Position numbers and translations under genes: made by a program. DNA of 64,000 bases, taken from the NCBI GenBank assembly GCA_022495005.1, contig JAGYXB010001862.1, positions 1,116,001 through 1,180,000 on the forward strand, written 5' to 3'. This DNA comes from Rhyacophila brunnea (lineage: Eukaryota > Arthropoda > Insecta > Trichoptera > Rhyacophilidae). Numbering within the stretch: position 1 is the stretch's first letter; every line of letters begins with the position of its first letter. This document shows positions 43,362 to 53,976 of the stretch, piece after piece. The notes below the pieces were generated by a model, which was not told where the DNA came from, searched no databases, and saw nothing but the letters and a program-made list of their open reading frames with translations.

Positions 43362-46300
43362 CTGAAACATAAAACATTCATTTATGAATATAAGAATAGG
43401 TTACTTTATAATGTTACTTTACATCAGAATTTGAGAATAGTTGGCCACCCCCTAGAAACCCAGACTCCGGAACACATGCTTTAAAACTATCAAGTTCTAA
43501 AAACAAGCAAAATTTAGCCTGTTTAATAAAAAACATGTCTATTTACAAATTATGTCAAAACAATTCAATAATTTTACATAATATAACAGAAAAAGTAGTT
43601 AAAAACTTGGGTTCTCTGACTTCACTAAAACCAAAACACTGTCTTTTTACTTAGCAGGGCAGAGTTATTAATTGTCCTGATAGTTTAATTTACACGCTAT
43701 TGCTACCGGTAAATCCATGCACGTGTACAGGTACTATAAATTCAATTATCGTTACCATTATTATTTTTGACTGCTCTTACATGATGAAACCTATTGCATC
43801 GATTTCTTTTGCTCGGTTTCGCTCTAACTATGTCATATTTCCTGTCAAAACTATCGAACTTCACGCTTATGTGGTGTGTAACAGCTGTCTTCATAATATT
43901 TTTGGAATATGTCTTGATAAATACAGAATGCAGGCCAATCATATTATGATAGCGGTGATCATATACAAATATATATATTTTTAAAAAAAATGACGGGAAA
44001 AAAACCATTTTGGGTAATTTATTATCCATCTCATTCCATAAAGACGAATAATGTAGATAGATAATATTCTAATTAATTCGACAGTAAAAATGCCTATTCC
44101 TATGCATTATCAACTTCATCAAACAGGTTAAAGCAGCACCTGTGAATAATGAATGATGCGTAATATTGAAAAATGAATGATGCTGAGTTGTTAAGATAAA
44201 CACAACAGCAGATTGAGATCTAACATTTTGTTAACAATTTATACAAATTAATTCTACTAAAAAAATAAACATTATTCAATGTCACCTATATTTTCTATTA
44301 TAAATTCGTTTTTATTATAAAATAATTAACATATCGGATGACAACAGCAACTCTCTCCATAATGGAACATATTATTTGAATAATTGATTATTATTAAATT
44401 GAATGTAATATGTATGTACATAAATGTATATTGTCGAGTGAAAGTACAATCTAACCTATCTGAGCCACTACAAACTATAAATGGTCTTCGACAGGGTGAT
44501 GCCCTGGCATGTATATTGTTTAACATCGCCCTGGGGAAAGTGGTACGGGATTCAAAAATGGAGACAAATGGAAATATACTTCATAAACCAGTACAGATTT
44601 TTGCCTATGCGGATGACATAAGCATATGTAATTATTGCTATATCCTCATATGCGCTATAAGTTTCACAGCTTTGGAAGCGCCCGTAAAAACATGGGCTTG
44701 AAGATCAACGGGACAAAAACAAAGTATATGCCCATTCTGATCAACCAAGTAAATAATCCCCCAGATCTCCAAATCAACGACTACCTGTACACATGTGAAT
44801 GGATTCACTGGCACCAATAGTGTGTAAATTAAACCGTCGCGATAATAACTGTTTACAGTTAATATTCCTCACTGTCTCGCCAATCTTATTCTTCAAGCGT
44901 AAGCGAGACGCGTTGTTGCCGTTGTATGGTGCTATTTGGTAGGTTATGAAAATTGGTAAATGTCAAAAATGCTCTGAGCGGTGTTAGTTCGTTGTTTTCC
45001 CGGCAGGTTCGCGGTAACACATAAGTATGACTGACAAAGTTTAGTGCACACTATTTATATCAGATCTCAAAAACCTATCTCCACCCTTCGCCACTGTCAT
45101 GAATATACACTGTAGTATAGAGTTATAATGCCTGCGTTAAAATGGTCTGCATCACATATAAAAATGCGAATGTGTGTCAAATTGTGAGTTTAAAAAATAA
45201 ACAGTATTTTTCACACCTTTTCAACTATCAGCAATATCTCTAGTGCTGACACTAAATAATTACATCTTGATGGACGTAAAAGTGACCAAAATAAATTAAT
45301 ACCTAATATTAAGTCCAGACTCAGGAGAGAATATGTAATTACCAGCGACACTTGTACCCTGTGGGGCCAGCAGATAATTATAAAATGAATAAATTGACTG
45401 ATAATCTGTAAATGATAAACGAGAATTGAAAAATTTTAAAATTATAATACCTTGAGATTTCATCCTCGATATATTCTCTGGTGAGGCCAAATGTGGTGGC
45501 AATGTTGTTGAGGCTGAGACTGCGGTAAGCTCGGAGCAGCTGAACGTACGCTTTGATGCGCATCTCACGCACATAGTGGTGATAATGGGGAAAGAAGACA
45601 GGATCTGTGCAAATTTGGGTTTCAACCTGTAACGAATACAAAGAAAAGATATTTTATGGTGTTAGCTGTCAACTCATGGTGGAAATGCATTATATTATTA
45701 ATTTTAATAAAACGCATTTTTATAGTAGGTACTTACTAATTATTCCACTTTTATTAAATCATAACTGGACCGGTTTCGTTCACCTCACAAGTTGAAAATG
45801 ACGAAACTGGTCCAGTTAATATTTAATAAAAGTGGAATAATTAGTAGTTACTATAAAATTAGGTTTTATTTAAATTAATAAAGAAAAGATTAATTTTCAT
45901 ATAGTAACGTATCAACAAAAACGAAAGATCATTATGTTAACACATTGGAGACAATCGGTGCCAATTTGACGTTGTGCGTCCTAGGTAAAATAAAATATTT
46001 TTTATTTTTAGATGTTATACATATTGTTTTTCAATTTGTGTATGAGTCATAGTATGGAGATGGACCTAATAGGTTGAGCAAGTGGCTGACATCCATTTCT
46101 CGTAAAAACATAAATCTGTTAATACAAACCTCCACTCCGTGGAGGCCCATATGATCCTATTAGGATCGGACATGGTCGAAGAAGAAGAAGATGTTTCAAA
46201 AACTATGCAAGGTTAAAAAAAATATTGAAATTGTTAATTATGTTATATAAAAAGTTGTAGCAGTTTTAGTAAACTCTTGTCAAATTTACTGCAAAATGAA

Positions 46301-49300
46301 ACCTGGCTCTTGGTCCATTTTTCTCCGTTTAATCCTGTATCAATGAGTTAAAGCTGGACATGGAATTTTATTAAAAGGTTCATACAAATAGGTGGAAAAA
46401 ATCATACTAATTCATATAATTCTGTAAATCACGATCTATGATTAACATACATATTTTCTTCTTAGTCCTTTCCTTCCTCGTTAGTTGATTGTGATATATC
46501 TTGGCCAACCTTCTCCACAAACTGGCAGTTTTCACATACTTCAATTAAAATACAATCAAGACCTGTAGTCGTAGTCCAGTGCATAAGGCGCTGGTCTTTC
46601 ATCCAGGGGCACCGGGTTCGACTCCCGAAGAAGTCACAATAAATTGATGTGATTTTCTCAAAGCCTGGGTACACTATTGTCATGGCCTGTTGTAGTGGTA
46701 AAAAGAATATATAAAATATATAACAATAATTATGGAATCAACCATCCAATCATTGATGAAAAAAAGAAATACTACTAAGGTGGAGGTTATATTTTTACGA
46801 GGTATGGTTGTTATCCATTCACCCCACACTCTGGATCACACACATATTTAAATAACCACGTGTGACTATTACAGAAATGGTATTCAATTATGCAAAACAC
46901 ATCCTAGTCGTGCACGCTGCCACTAATTCACCATGGGCGATAATTTAATATGTAAACGCTATCATAATACATATGTATTACTCTAAATTTACAGACCATC
47001 TTCATAAAAATCATCGGGTAAAGGCTCAGTGGGGTTTGAAGTTTCTTTATGTTCAGATTGTTTTGTTCACAATATTTTTCGATCTTTGATCATCGCCGTA
47101 TTCAAAAAATCTGCTAAAGGCTCAGCAGTTGAGGTAAAGCATCTTGAATTTTACTAAATTGTTTCTGGTATTCTCTTAAATTTTGTTTAAATATAGTAAC
47201 TGTCGATAATGAAAATAGGTTACCCATGCAAGACTCTTCATGAAATCAGCATATCTACATTCATGGAGAGCTTCGACAAACTCCCTCAGCTCTGGAAACT
47301 GACAACGCAGCGCCTGCACAGTGGCGCCCTGCTTCTGCAAGGTGGTTTGAAGTTCATGTCGGGCCAGTGCGATCATGCAAGCCAGTACGCAGTATTGGAC
47401 AATAGTACCTGAAGAAGAAAACGACTCACATCAGTATAATTAACAACAGCTCATTCATTTAAAATAGCATACGCATCGATCACGGGATGGATTTTGGTTG
47501 AACACACTCACTTTCCTAATCGCACCGTAAGCCCATAAGAATTGAATCATTGGAATATAAAAAGTGTCTAGGAAAGGGAAGGGAAGCATTAACCATTCCC
47601 ATTTTTATTTCCTTAACCAGCTTTGCGTAAAAGTAGTTTTCAATTAACCATGTCATATCACTTGATTTGTATATTGCATCACTCGTGGCCTGCCTGCGTA
47701 AGACAAAGAGCAGATGAGAATTCTTGCAATTCACACTGAGGGGTAGTTTCCTTTAGCGTCACGCAGTAGGAGAATAGTTAGATAATGATAATGAACGTCC
47801 AAAGAAAAAAGACCAAAGCTTATTATTTTCACCCCGAATGATAAATTCGAGTATTTCTTTGTGATAGTGAAAAAAGTCAGCCACCCAAGGTCAAAGAAAT
47901 GTAATATTTTTACCATTTTTTTAGTTACGTATGGTACAGTGAAACCCCGAATCTACGTTTTTCAAGAGACCCTAAAAAAACGATATATGCGGGATATACA
48001 AAGAAATTTAAAAAAAACTTATTTATTAGATTTTTTTTATTACATAATAATATGTACATTATTACATATAGGTACATACATTACACATTAATTTTTTAAA
48101 AAAGTTTTTAACCTGGCCAATGTTGAACTTACGTCATACAACATCTAAACCGCGCGGTGTTATTTATCAGAATGTGTTTTTTGCCGTATTGGAATGAATA
48201 GGCTAGTTAAAAATATAAACTCTCGATTTAATAAAGGCCAGACTCATGAAGATTCCGTGAAAACATTAAAATACGCAGTTATATATCAAGTTCTGTCATA
48301 ATATCCTTAAGGAATATGTGTATATACTCACTGCGCCGAACATTATTATGAACACTTGAACATTCCAGGTTTACGATTAGAAAAAAAGCGACACAAAGCG
48401 ACGCGACTGAAAGGTCTGTATGTATTATAAACAATTCTACGAAAGTGAAATGAAATATATTTAACAAAAACAGTCAATCGGGATAATATCTGTGACGAGA
48501 CCTTAATATTTAGACGATAGATTGAGGAAAACGATAAATCGGGGAACGGTTAATGCGGGATTATTTAACATTGTTCTTATGGGTGTTTGACGGGACTTTC
48601 AAAAATGAACGATCCATGCGGGAAAACGATTTATGCGAGAACGGTAAATCGAGGTTCCACTGTACTGGACATTTCAAAAGATAAAAAATAGTTCACACAA
48701 ACACTTTCTACTTAATGTCAATGGAATATAAATTTACTTGATATCAGGCACAATATTAGAAGGTTGAATTTTTATATCTGGTGTGGCATCGAGCTTGTTC
48801 CTGGAATTTAGACTTCCTTGCAGCATACTTAAAATAATCCTGCTTCACATAAATATGTCGTAGTAAATGCAAGTAAATCAATAATTGCTTGTTTTGACAA
48901 ACGGGGTACTCTTCTGATAAATTCGCAGAACACCTATTCACATTCCGCAGAACATAGTTTGGGATTTATTAGCATACAGACATTTACAAATACTATTTTT
49001 TTTTCAGAAATTATACCCATAAGAAAGATAATATAAGACATTTTTAATAACTCACCAACATTATACAAAAATGGAATCTGCCGTTTTTGTTTCCAAGTCC
49101 TCATGTGTAGGTACGGTTCTCCCTACCTCCACTCTTGGGGGTTCAACACAGCTATCATCCATGTGGATCGCATACTTTAAAATCGCCTAATCAATCCATC
49201 TTAGGGGTCTAACGGGGTAGTGCATGCGTACCGCACGACACTGTATCCTGATAGTGTCGCATAGCCTCTCCTACTCAATTCCTATCTCTACCTCCACGTG

Positions 49301-52300
49301 GTGAACCCTGGAAACCTGAGCAACTACACCTAAGATCAGGTAGTCAACCCTGGTGGAAGGTGTAGTCAGGGCTAACGGAGAAGGAAGAAATGGCCCTCCG
49401 AAAAGGGGGTTGGGCGTGGGGCTAACAACCTCATCCCGTAAAAAAAAACACATTGTTACGAAACCACAACAACAGCCTCGAAAACCGGACACTAAACTCA
49501 GACAACCTGGCAAACGCTTTAAGGAAATACGATTTGGAACATGGAATATATTATCACTCTATCGGCCAGGAGCACTTAAACTCCTTACAGAACAACTTAT
49601 AAAATACCAATGTGATATAACGGCCCTACAGGAGATGCGATGGATAGGTCAAGAAGTGATAGAGAAACGAGACTGCACTATACTCTATAGCTGCCATGAT
49701 AGTGAACATCACTTTGGGACTGGATTCATCGTAAGCAAACGAGTGAAACATTTAATTATTGGGTTCGAACCAGTCAACCCAAGGATCATGCGACTGCGAA
49801 TTAAAGGAAGTTTCTTCAATTACTCATTTATAAGCGTACATGCCCCTACAGAGGATAAGTCGGATGAGGAAAAAGAGGACTTCTACGATGCATTAGAAAG
49901 CATGTACAACAGTTGCCTAAATCACGATGTGAAAATAATACTCGGTGATCTAAATGCCAAAATAGGACGGGAGGAGATCTACACTGCCATTGTCGGAAAA
50001 CAGTCTTCACAATGAAAGTAATGACAATGGTACCCGACTAATTAACTGTGCAGCGTCACTAAATATGGTTATTGGTAGTACAATGTTTCCCCGTAAGGAT
50101 ATTTATAAGGGAACTTGGAAATCCCCGGATGGGTGCAAAATAAACCAAATAGACCATATTTTGATAGACAACAGGCACAGATCGGATCTAATGAGCGTCC
50201 GGACATACAGAGGGGCTAATGTAGACTCAGACCATTTCCTAGTGTGTGGAAAAATTAGAGCAAAGATCTCAAATACCAAAAAGGAAATGGGAGCAAGAGC
50301 AAAACCCTTTGACACAAAGAAACTGAAGATTCCGCAGGAACTAGCTCGGTACCAGGAGAGCTTGAACACTCACCTGAGCGACAATGTTGAGGTTGGAGAC
50401 TATGAAGAGGTTAATCAACACTGGGAAGAGTGCAAGACTGCCATAGTATCCTCAGCTAATGATACACATCACATCAACAGGTGAACGATCAGAATGGTTT
50501 CACGAAGGTTGCTGCGAAGTCACTACGAGAAAGAATGAGGCTTACTTAATGATGCTACAGAAGAAAACACGGGCATCAGACGATGAGTATAAAAAGCGCC
50601 GGCGTGACGAAAAGAAACTTCACAACAAAAAGAAACGTGATTATTTTAAAAAAGGAAATGATTCTACTCCAAGAACACTATAAAGCCCAAGAAAGTCGGC
50701 TGTTCTATAGAAAGATAAATAATATTAGGAAGGGTTTCAAGCCTCGTATTACATGTGCAAGGATGACGATGGCATGATACTCACAGAAAAGCACCGTATT
50801 CTTGCCCGGTGGGTGGGTTTCTTTGATCAACATTTAAATACCCCCCATAATGATGCCGGCAACACTAATATTAATACTCATGACCAGGAATCAGTACAAA
50901 GTTGCCATATCAGAATTGGCGCTGATAAAGGCATTCACAGCACTAGAAGCCTCTGCCAAAAGAATGGGTTTACAAATAAACGAGGCAAAAACTAAATACA
51001 TGCCTGTCTATATCACACTCTTGTGTAGGGGACAAATCACACCACGAGAAGTCGCACCAAAGTTAGATATTGGTGCATGCAAGTTTGATACTGTCGACAG
51101 TTTTATATACCTTGGATCTCTTGTAACTCGACATAATGATATTACAGAAGAAACCAACAAGAGAATCATATCTGCGAATAAATGATACTTTGGCCTGTTA
51201 AGACATTTTAAGTCCCGCATACTATCTCGCCGAACTAAAAGCACTCTTTCCAAGACACTTGTAAAGCTAGTGCTCACTTACGCATCAGAAACCTGGACAT
51301 TAACTCTGCGAAATGAACGAGCCCTGAACATCTTTGAAAGAAAAATTCTCCGCCGTATATATGGACCGATCAGGGATGGCACCAATTGGAGGAGAAGATA
51401 TAATACTGAGCTCTACGGGCTGTACGAAGATTGCAGCGCAGTTCAATCAATTAAGATTGGGAGACTGCGATGGCTAGGTCATGTGCACCGTATGAATGAC
51501 AATGAACCGGCAAAGAGAGTGATGTCCAGCAATCCAATAGGACGTAGAAGAAGAGGGAGGCCAAAGATTAGCTGGTTGGATGGAGCTGCCAGTTGACTGC
51601 CGTATTCTGGGGGTATCAAATTGGAAAGCGGCCACACTGGATAGGGACAGGTGGAGGGAGCTGTTGGAGGAGGCCAGGACCCACACCGGGTTGTCGTGCC
51701 CCTGATGATGATGATGAATCAATCCATCTTATTGGTGTACAACCTTGGGGCATTTTAAAATTTCACTCACCGAAATCTACCAGTTCATATGATTCAAATG
51801 TTGAAACGCAATCGATGAAGAGCTCAGCAGCGTGTGTGTAGTCCCTCACAGATAAACAGTAGAGCGCTTCGTACGCCTTAAGTTTATTACGAGAACGCCA
51901 ATCTCCGCCGCGGTCAACGAGCTCGTGAGCCTAAAAGTACAATAACAATATGTATTTAACAAAATTGGTATAAACTTTATGAGCTTTCATAAATGTAAAT
52001 AATTAAAAAATGCTGTCTGGTGTCAATTGGTGATGAAAGTCCAAATAAAAAATATAAAAGCTTTCAACCTTCATAATTATTCTATCTTTAGGTATGATTC
52101 CTGAGCTACAAGTATTTGGATGTCTGTCTATGCCTACCTGAGGTACGGTACACACAATTCACTATAACAGCCATTCTACTTGAGCAGGTAAAACGCAGCA
52201 ATTCAACCGCACCTTCAAACAGAACCTTTCAGGGCAAAAGCTTTGATAGTTTTTGTCTACCAGTATAATTACTGCATCCTTTCAATAAGTAATAATACTT

Positions 52301-53976
52301 TTCTTTCGAAATGACAACTCTAATTGCACAGTCAAATGAAATTGTTTGTTCAAAAAGCGGTGAGTCATCACTTTTTGTTAACTAGGTACATTTTTTTTGA
52401 TATGGTATTTTTTTTAATCCAACATATAATAATACTTCAAGAAATATTTGAATATGTATTCACTTATGTTATTAATTCTATAATTTCTGCATACCTTATG
52501 GATAGCTTTTCCCATCTCTTTCACATTGCATCCATGGAAATAGGCAATCCTAAAGAGTGCGAAAATTGCTTCTAGCCGTCTATTTGTAGTGAGGGTCGTG
52601 TCTTCGTGCTTACTAATCGCGAGGGCTGTTGCTTCCTTCTGGTCTCCAATGGAACAGAGGTAATCCAATCTGAAAAAGACAAATTAAGATATCTTAATAC
52701 AGCTCAACTTTAAACCACTAAAATGTAATTCGTACCGGTACATATATTAAATGAATTGTCATTTAAACATGTACCCATGATCTTACGTTGAAGTTGCCTA
52801 TTTATGAAAAAAACTTTTTTAAGAAAGTGCAAATTCGTTATATCGCAATCGATTTTTAATATTTTTTGTTCCACATGTACTTTGTCACGTGCCACATGCC
52901 AAAAATCATCGTTATTAGAGGAATCACATATGATCCGATTGTTAGACGGTTACCAACAAATTTTACAGACCTAATAAATATAATAGGTACTCTGAGTAGG
53001 GTAAACTATGTAGATCCGTTTTTGCAACGTCAAACAAAATGAATATATTTTTCAATTATGTTACTTTATGTTAGCAAAGTTAAATTACTTTTGTTTTATG
53101 TACTTATGACATTTATTTTGTTTAGTTTGTATTGTGGTAAAGTTATAGTACTCTTTCAAGCCCCCTGTCGATTGCAAAATTTTGCTAATCGCGATAGTTA
53201 ACACAGTGTATCCCCGCAATTAATGGACCTGTAGTGACACTTATGAGTCCCCTGTTTGTTTCTTACTGTCATTTACATCGACTTAGGTATTGACTGGTTA
53301 TATTTGGTAAAAACTCGTATATTTACGCAAAAACTAAATCAGATAATACTGACACATTATCCAATATAAAAATGCACAACTCATATTGGTAATATCAATG
53401 TCAAAATAATTAGGTAAGCATAATGTAAACACCGAATGTGATTATTTATCGATATCATAATCAGGCTCATGTCCTGAATTTGTGCAACAGAAGAGTTGTT
53501 CCGAAGATACGTCTCTCCCTATTTTTTTGTTATATAGTGTGTCAAATCAATCCAATTAACCCATCTCAAATTCTATCTGAATTATAATCCTGCAGTTTAA
53601 GCAGCACCTGAACGAGAGACATGGTAAATCTGTAGAAGTCCAAAGGATTTATCTTGGACAAGATAGAGAAAATATAGATTGATTTAAGCCAAACTAACCT
53701 GTCTTGCCATACCGGAGTTTCAGAGTCGTCCTCTTCGAAATTGGCAAGTCTCCTTGTATTTTCTTTCGCCATGTCATCGAACAACTTTTGATTGAAGTCC
53801 CATCCTAAATCGGTACACACCTCACGATAATATGGAGCCATATTATCGGCTTTGATTCCTTGCAATAACCGCTCTTTGAGTTCTTTGTCATTTTTCAATT
53901 TTGGTAAACTAAGTTTAAACTTAACCGAAGCCAGAAGCATAAAATCTGGGGTTTTTCCTTCCGCGGAAAGCTCCAT
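43151..53976 (-). CDS. 26S proteasome lid subunit Rpn7/PSMD6-like
   Basis: Six minus-strand exons, 53976-53699, 52669-52495, 51930-51771, 47408-47224, 45626-45451 and 43361-43151, join in frame to 394 residues (family ~389). Family landmarks are NNMAPYY-like ADNMAPYYREVC (exon 1), YLCSIGDQKEA, GGDWRSRNKLKAYEALYCL, AAELFIDCVSTFESYELVDF, LHECRYADFMKSLA, HYHHYVREMRIKAYVQLLRA, the PCI/winged-helix RFTAAGRLKCRID and the C-terminal helix EGDLLLNRVKKL. Rpn7 is a PCI subunit of the regulatory-particle lid. The protein is unusually diverged: the RLDEELEDAEKNLG region is shortened to an acidic NFEEDDSETPVWQDR, and a Gly/Ser-rich insertion sits at ~345-368. It could be a duplicated, tissue-restricted paralogue rather than the housekeeping copy. 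Confidence 0.93.
43587..43666. repeat. Repeat shared with 12265-12346
   Basis: AGAAAAAGTAGTTAAAAACTT..TTCACTAAAACC..ACTTAGCAGGGCAG is alignable with 12265-12346. Both copies end at GCAGGGCAG, suggesting a common transposon end of unknown class. Confidence 0.6.
44430..44820 (+). pseudogene. LINE reverse-transcriptase fragment
   Basis: The frame contains GLRQGDALACILFNIAL (the R-Q-G-D motif of LINE reverse transcriptases) and FAYADDI (the catalytic Y-A-D-D box). It then shifts frame to FGSARKNMGLKINGTKTKYMP. The downstream part matches the ALEASAKRMGLQINEAKTKYM part of the LINE at 49204-51716, so both belong to one RTE-like family. It is truncated at both ends, antisense to its host gene and inside its intron 5. 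Confidence 0.85.
45020..45096. mobile_element. Right-end fragment of 583-bp hAT-like MITE family
   Basis: TATGACTGACAAAGTTTAGT..CCACCCTTCGCCACTG matches the last ~80 bp of copies 1-4. The rest of the element is missing. Confidence 0.85.
45451..45626 (-). CDS. Rpn7-like exon 5
   Basis: 176 nt, acceptor GTTACAG|GTT and donor CTCAAG|GTATTA. It encodes VETQICTDPVFFPHYHHYVR, EMRIKAYVQLLRAYRSLSL, NNIATTFGLTREYIEDEIS: the PCI domain core. Confidence 0.94.
45715..45862. repeat. 148-bp hairpin element
   Basis: Left arm TTTTATAGTAGGTACTTACT..ATTATTCCACTTTTATTAAAT..AACTGGACCGGTTTCGTT pairs with right arm AACGAAACTGGTCCAGTT-type sequence..ATTTAATAAAAGTGGAATAAT..ACTATAAAA, with a short loop near 45790. 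There are a few mismatches. It is a foldback MITE type, in an intron. Confidence 0.85.
46030..46195 (+). mobile_element. SINE body fragment
   Basis: ATTTGTGTATGAG..GATGGACCTAATAGGTTGAGCAAGTGGCTGACATCCAT matches the non-tRNA body of the SINE at 20245. It ends in a GAAGAAGAAGAAGATG simple tail. The tRNA-like head is not present. Confidence 0.6.
46560..46635 (+). mobile_element. tRNA-like sequence, probably SINE head
   Basis: The A-box-like TAGTCCAGTGCATAAGG (46572-46588) and a perfect B box GGTTCGACTCC (46615-46625) sit at tRNA spacing, with a T-arm CGGG..CCCG and an anticodon-like arm CTGG..CCAG. The acceptor stem pairs poorly, so it is more likely the head of a tRNA-derived SINE or a tRNA pseudogene than a working tRNA. 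Confidence 0.5.
47224..47408 (-). CDS. Rpn7-like exon 4
   Basis: 185 nt, acceptor TTCTTCAG|GT and donor TGG|GTAACC. It encodes TIVQYCVLACMIALARHELQ..PELREFVEALHECRYADFMKSLAW, matching the family segment before the PCI domain. Confidence 0.93.
47937..48662. mobile_element. pogo/Tigger-like MITE (726 bp)
   Basis: The left end CAGTGAAACCCCGAATCTACG and the right end CGGTAAATCGAGGTTCCACTG pair with a few mismatches, flanked by TA (47935-47936, 48663-48664). Similar GCGGGA..ACGATTTATGCG repeats occur near both ends. There is no transposase frame. Same superfamily as 41234-41674, different family. Confidence 0.8.
48667..49188. other. Intron sequence, nothing recognised
   Basis: AT-rich intron 3 sequence between the pogo-like MITE and the LINE target site. 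Confidence 0.5.
49353..50484 (+). pseudogene. LINE endonuclease region (frame-broken)
   Basis: 49353-50015 encodes RFGTWNILSLYRPGALKLL..TALQEMRWIG..VHAPTEDKSDEEKEDFY..IILGDLNAKIG. 49990-50484, in another frame, continues with IDHILIDNRHRSDL and DSDHFLV. These are the N, E, GDxNA and SDH catalytic boxes of the exonuclease-endonuclease-phosphatase domain used by LINEs to nick target DNA. One frameshift separates the halves near 50005, so it is inactive. Confidence 0.88.
50850..51596 (+). pseudogene. LINE C-terminal region (broken)
   Basis: Frames 50850-51185 and 51270-51596 encode KAFTALEASAKRMGLQINEA..KYMP, FDTVDSFIYLGSLVTRHNDI and RKILRRIYGPIRDG..RLRWLGHVHRMND..GRRRRGRPKISWLDG. This is the conserved thumb/C-terminal region after the LINE reverse transcriptase. 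A stop and a shift near 51184 break the frame. Confidence 0.85.
51771..51930 (-). CDS. Rpn7-like exon 3
   Basis: 160 nt, acceptor CTTTTAG|GCT and donor TTCG|GTGAGT. It encodes AHELVDRGGDWRSRNKLKAY, EALYCLSVRDYTHAAELFID and CVSTFESYELVDF, with strong family resemblance. Confidence 0.95.
51931..52494 (-). other. Rpn7-like intron 2
   Basis: 564-nt intron, no element recognised. Confidence 0.8.
52495..52669 (-). CDS. Rpn7-like exon 2
   Basis: 175 nt, acceptor TTTTCAG|A and donor AAG|GTATGC. It encodes LDYLCSIGDQKEATALAISK, TNRRLEAIFALFRIAYFHGC and KEMGKAIHK, corresponding to the KAEYLCRIGDKEGA region of the family. Confidence 0.93.
52670..53698 (-). other. Rpn7-like intron 1
   Basis: 1029-nt AT-rich intron, no element recognised. 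Confidence 0.8.
53699..53976 (-). CDS. Rpn7-like exon 1 (start)
   Basis: 278 coding nt from ATG 53976-53974, donor ACAG|GTTAGT. It encodes MELSAEGKTPDF..KFKLSLPKLKND..ADNMAPYYREVCTDLGWDF and ends in an acidic segment. This start gives an N-terminus of family-like length. Confidence 0.9.

Larger units (their letters stand above)
43362..45450 (-). other. Rpn7-like intron 5
   Basis: 2.1-kb intron holding the repeat shared with 12265-12346 (43587-43666), the LINE fragment at 44430-44820 and the MITE right end at 45020-45096. Confidence 0.8.
45627..47223 (-). other. Rpn7-like intron 4
   Basis: 1.6-kb intron with a hairpin (45715-45862), a SINE body fragment (46030-46195) and a tRNA-like sequence (46560-46635). 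Confidence 0.8.
49204..51716 (+). mobile_element. RTE-like LINE, internally deleted, with 15-bp target duplications
   Basis: Perfect 15-bp direct repeats AATCAATCCATCTTA flank it (49189-49203 and 51717-51731). The 3' end is a short GATGATGATGATG tail. Inside, an AP-endonuclease domain (49353-50484) is followed directly by the C-terminal part after the reverse transcriptase (50850-51596). The palm with YADD is missing. It inserted antisense to the Rpn7-like gene, its 3' repeat ending 40 nt from the exon 3 donor. An intact duplication with internal loss suggests a fairly recent insertion of a defective copy. Confidence 0.9.
47409..51770 (-). other. Rpn7-like intron 3 (4.4 kb, transposon-filled)
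   Basis: It contains the pogo-like MITE 47937-48662 and the LINE 49204-51716, which together make up about three quarters of the intron. The remaining ~1.1 kb shows no other feature. Confidence 0.85.

Noticed and set aside
46560..46635. Functional tRNA gene
   Set aside because: A and B boxes are present, but the acceptor stem pairs badly and SINE-like sequence lies nearby, so it is treated as a SINE head.
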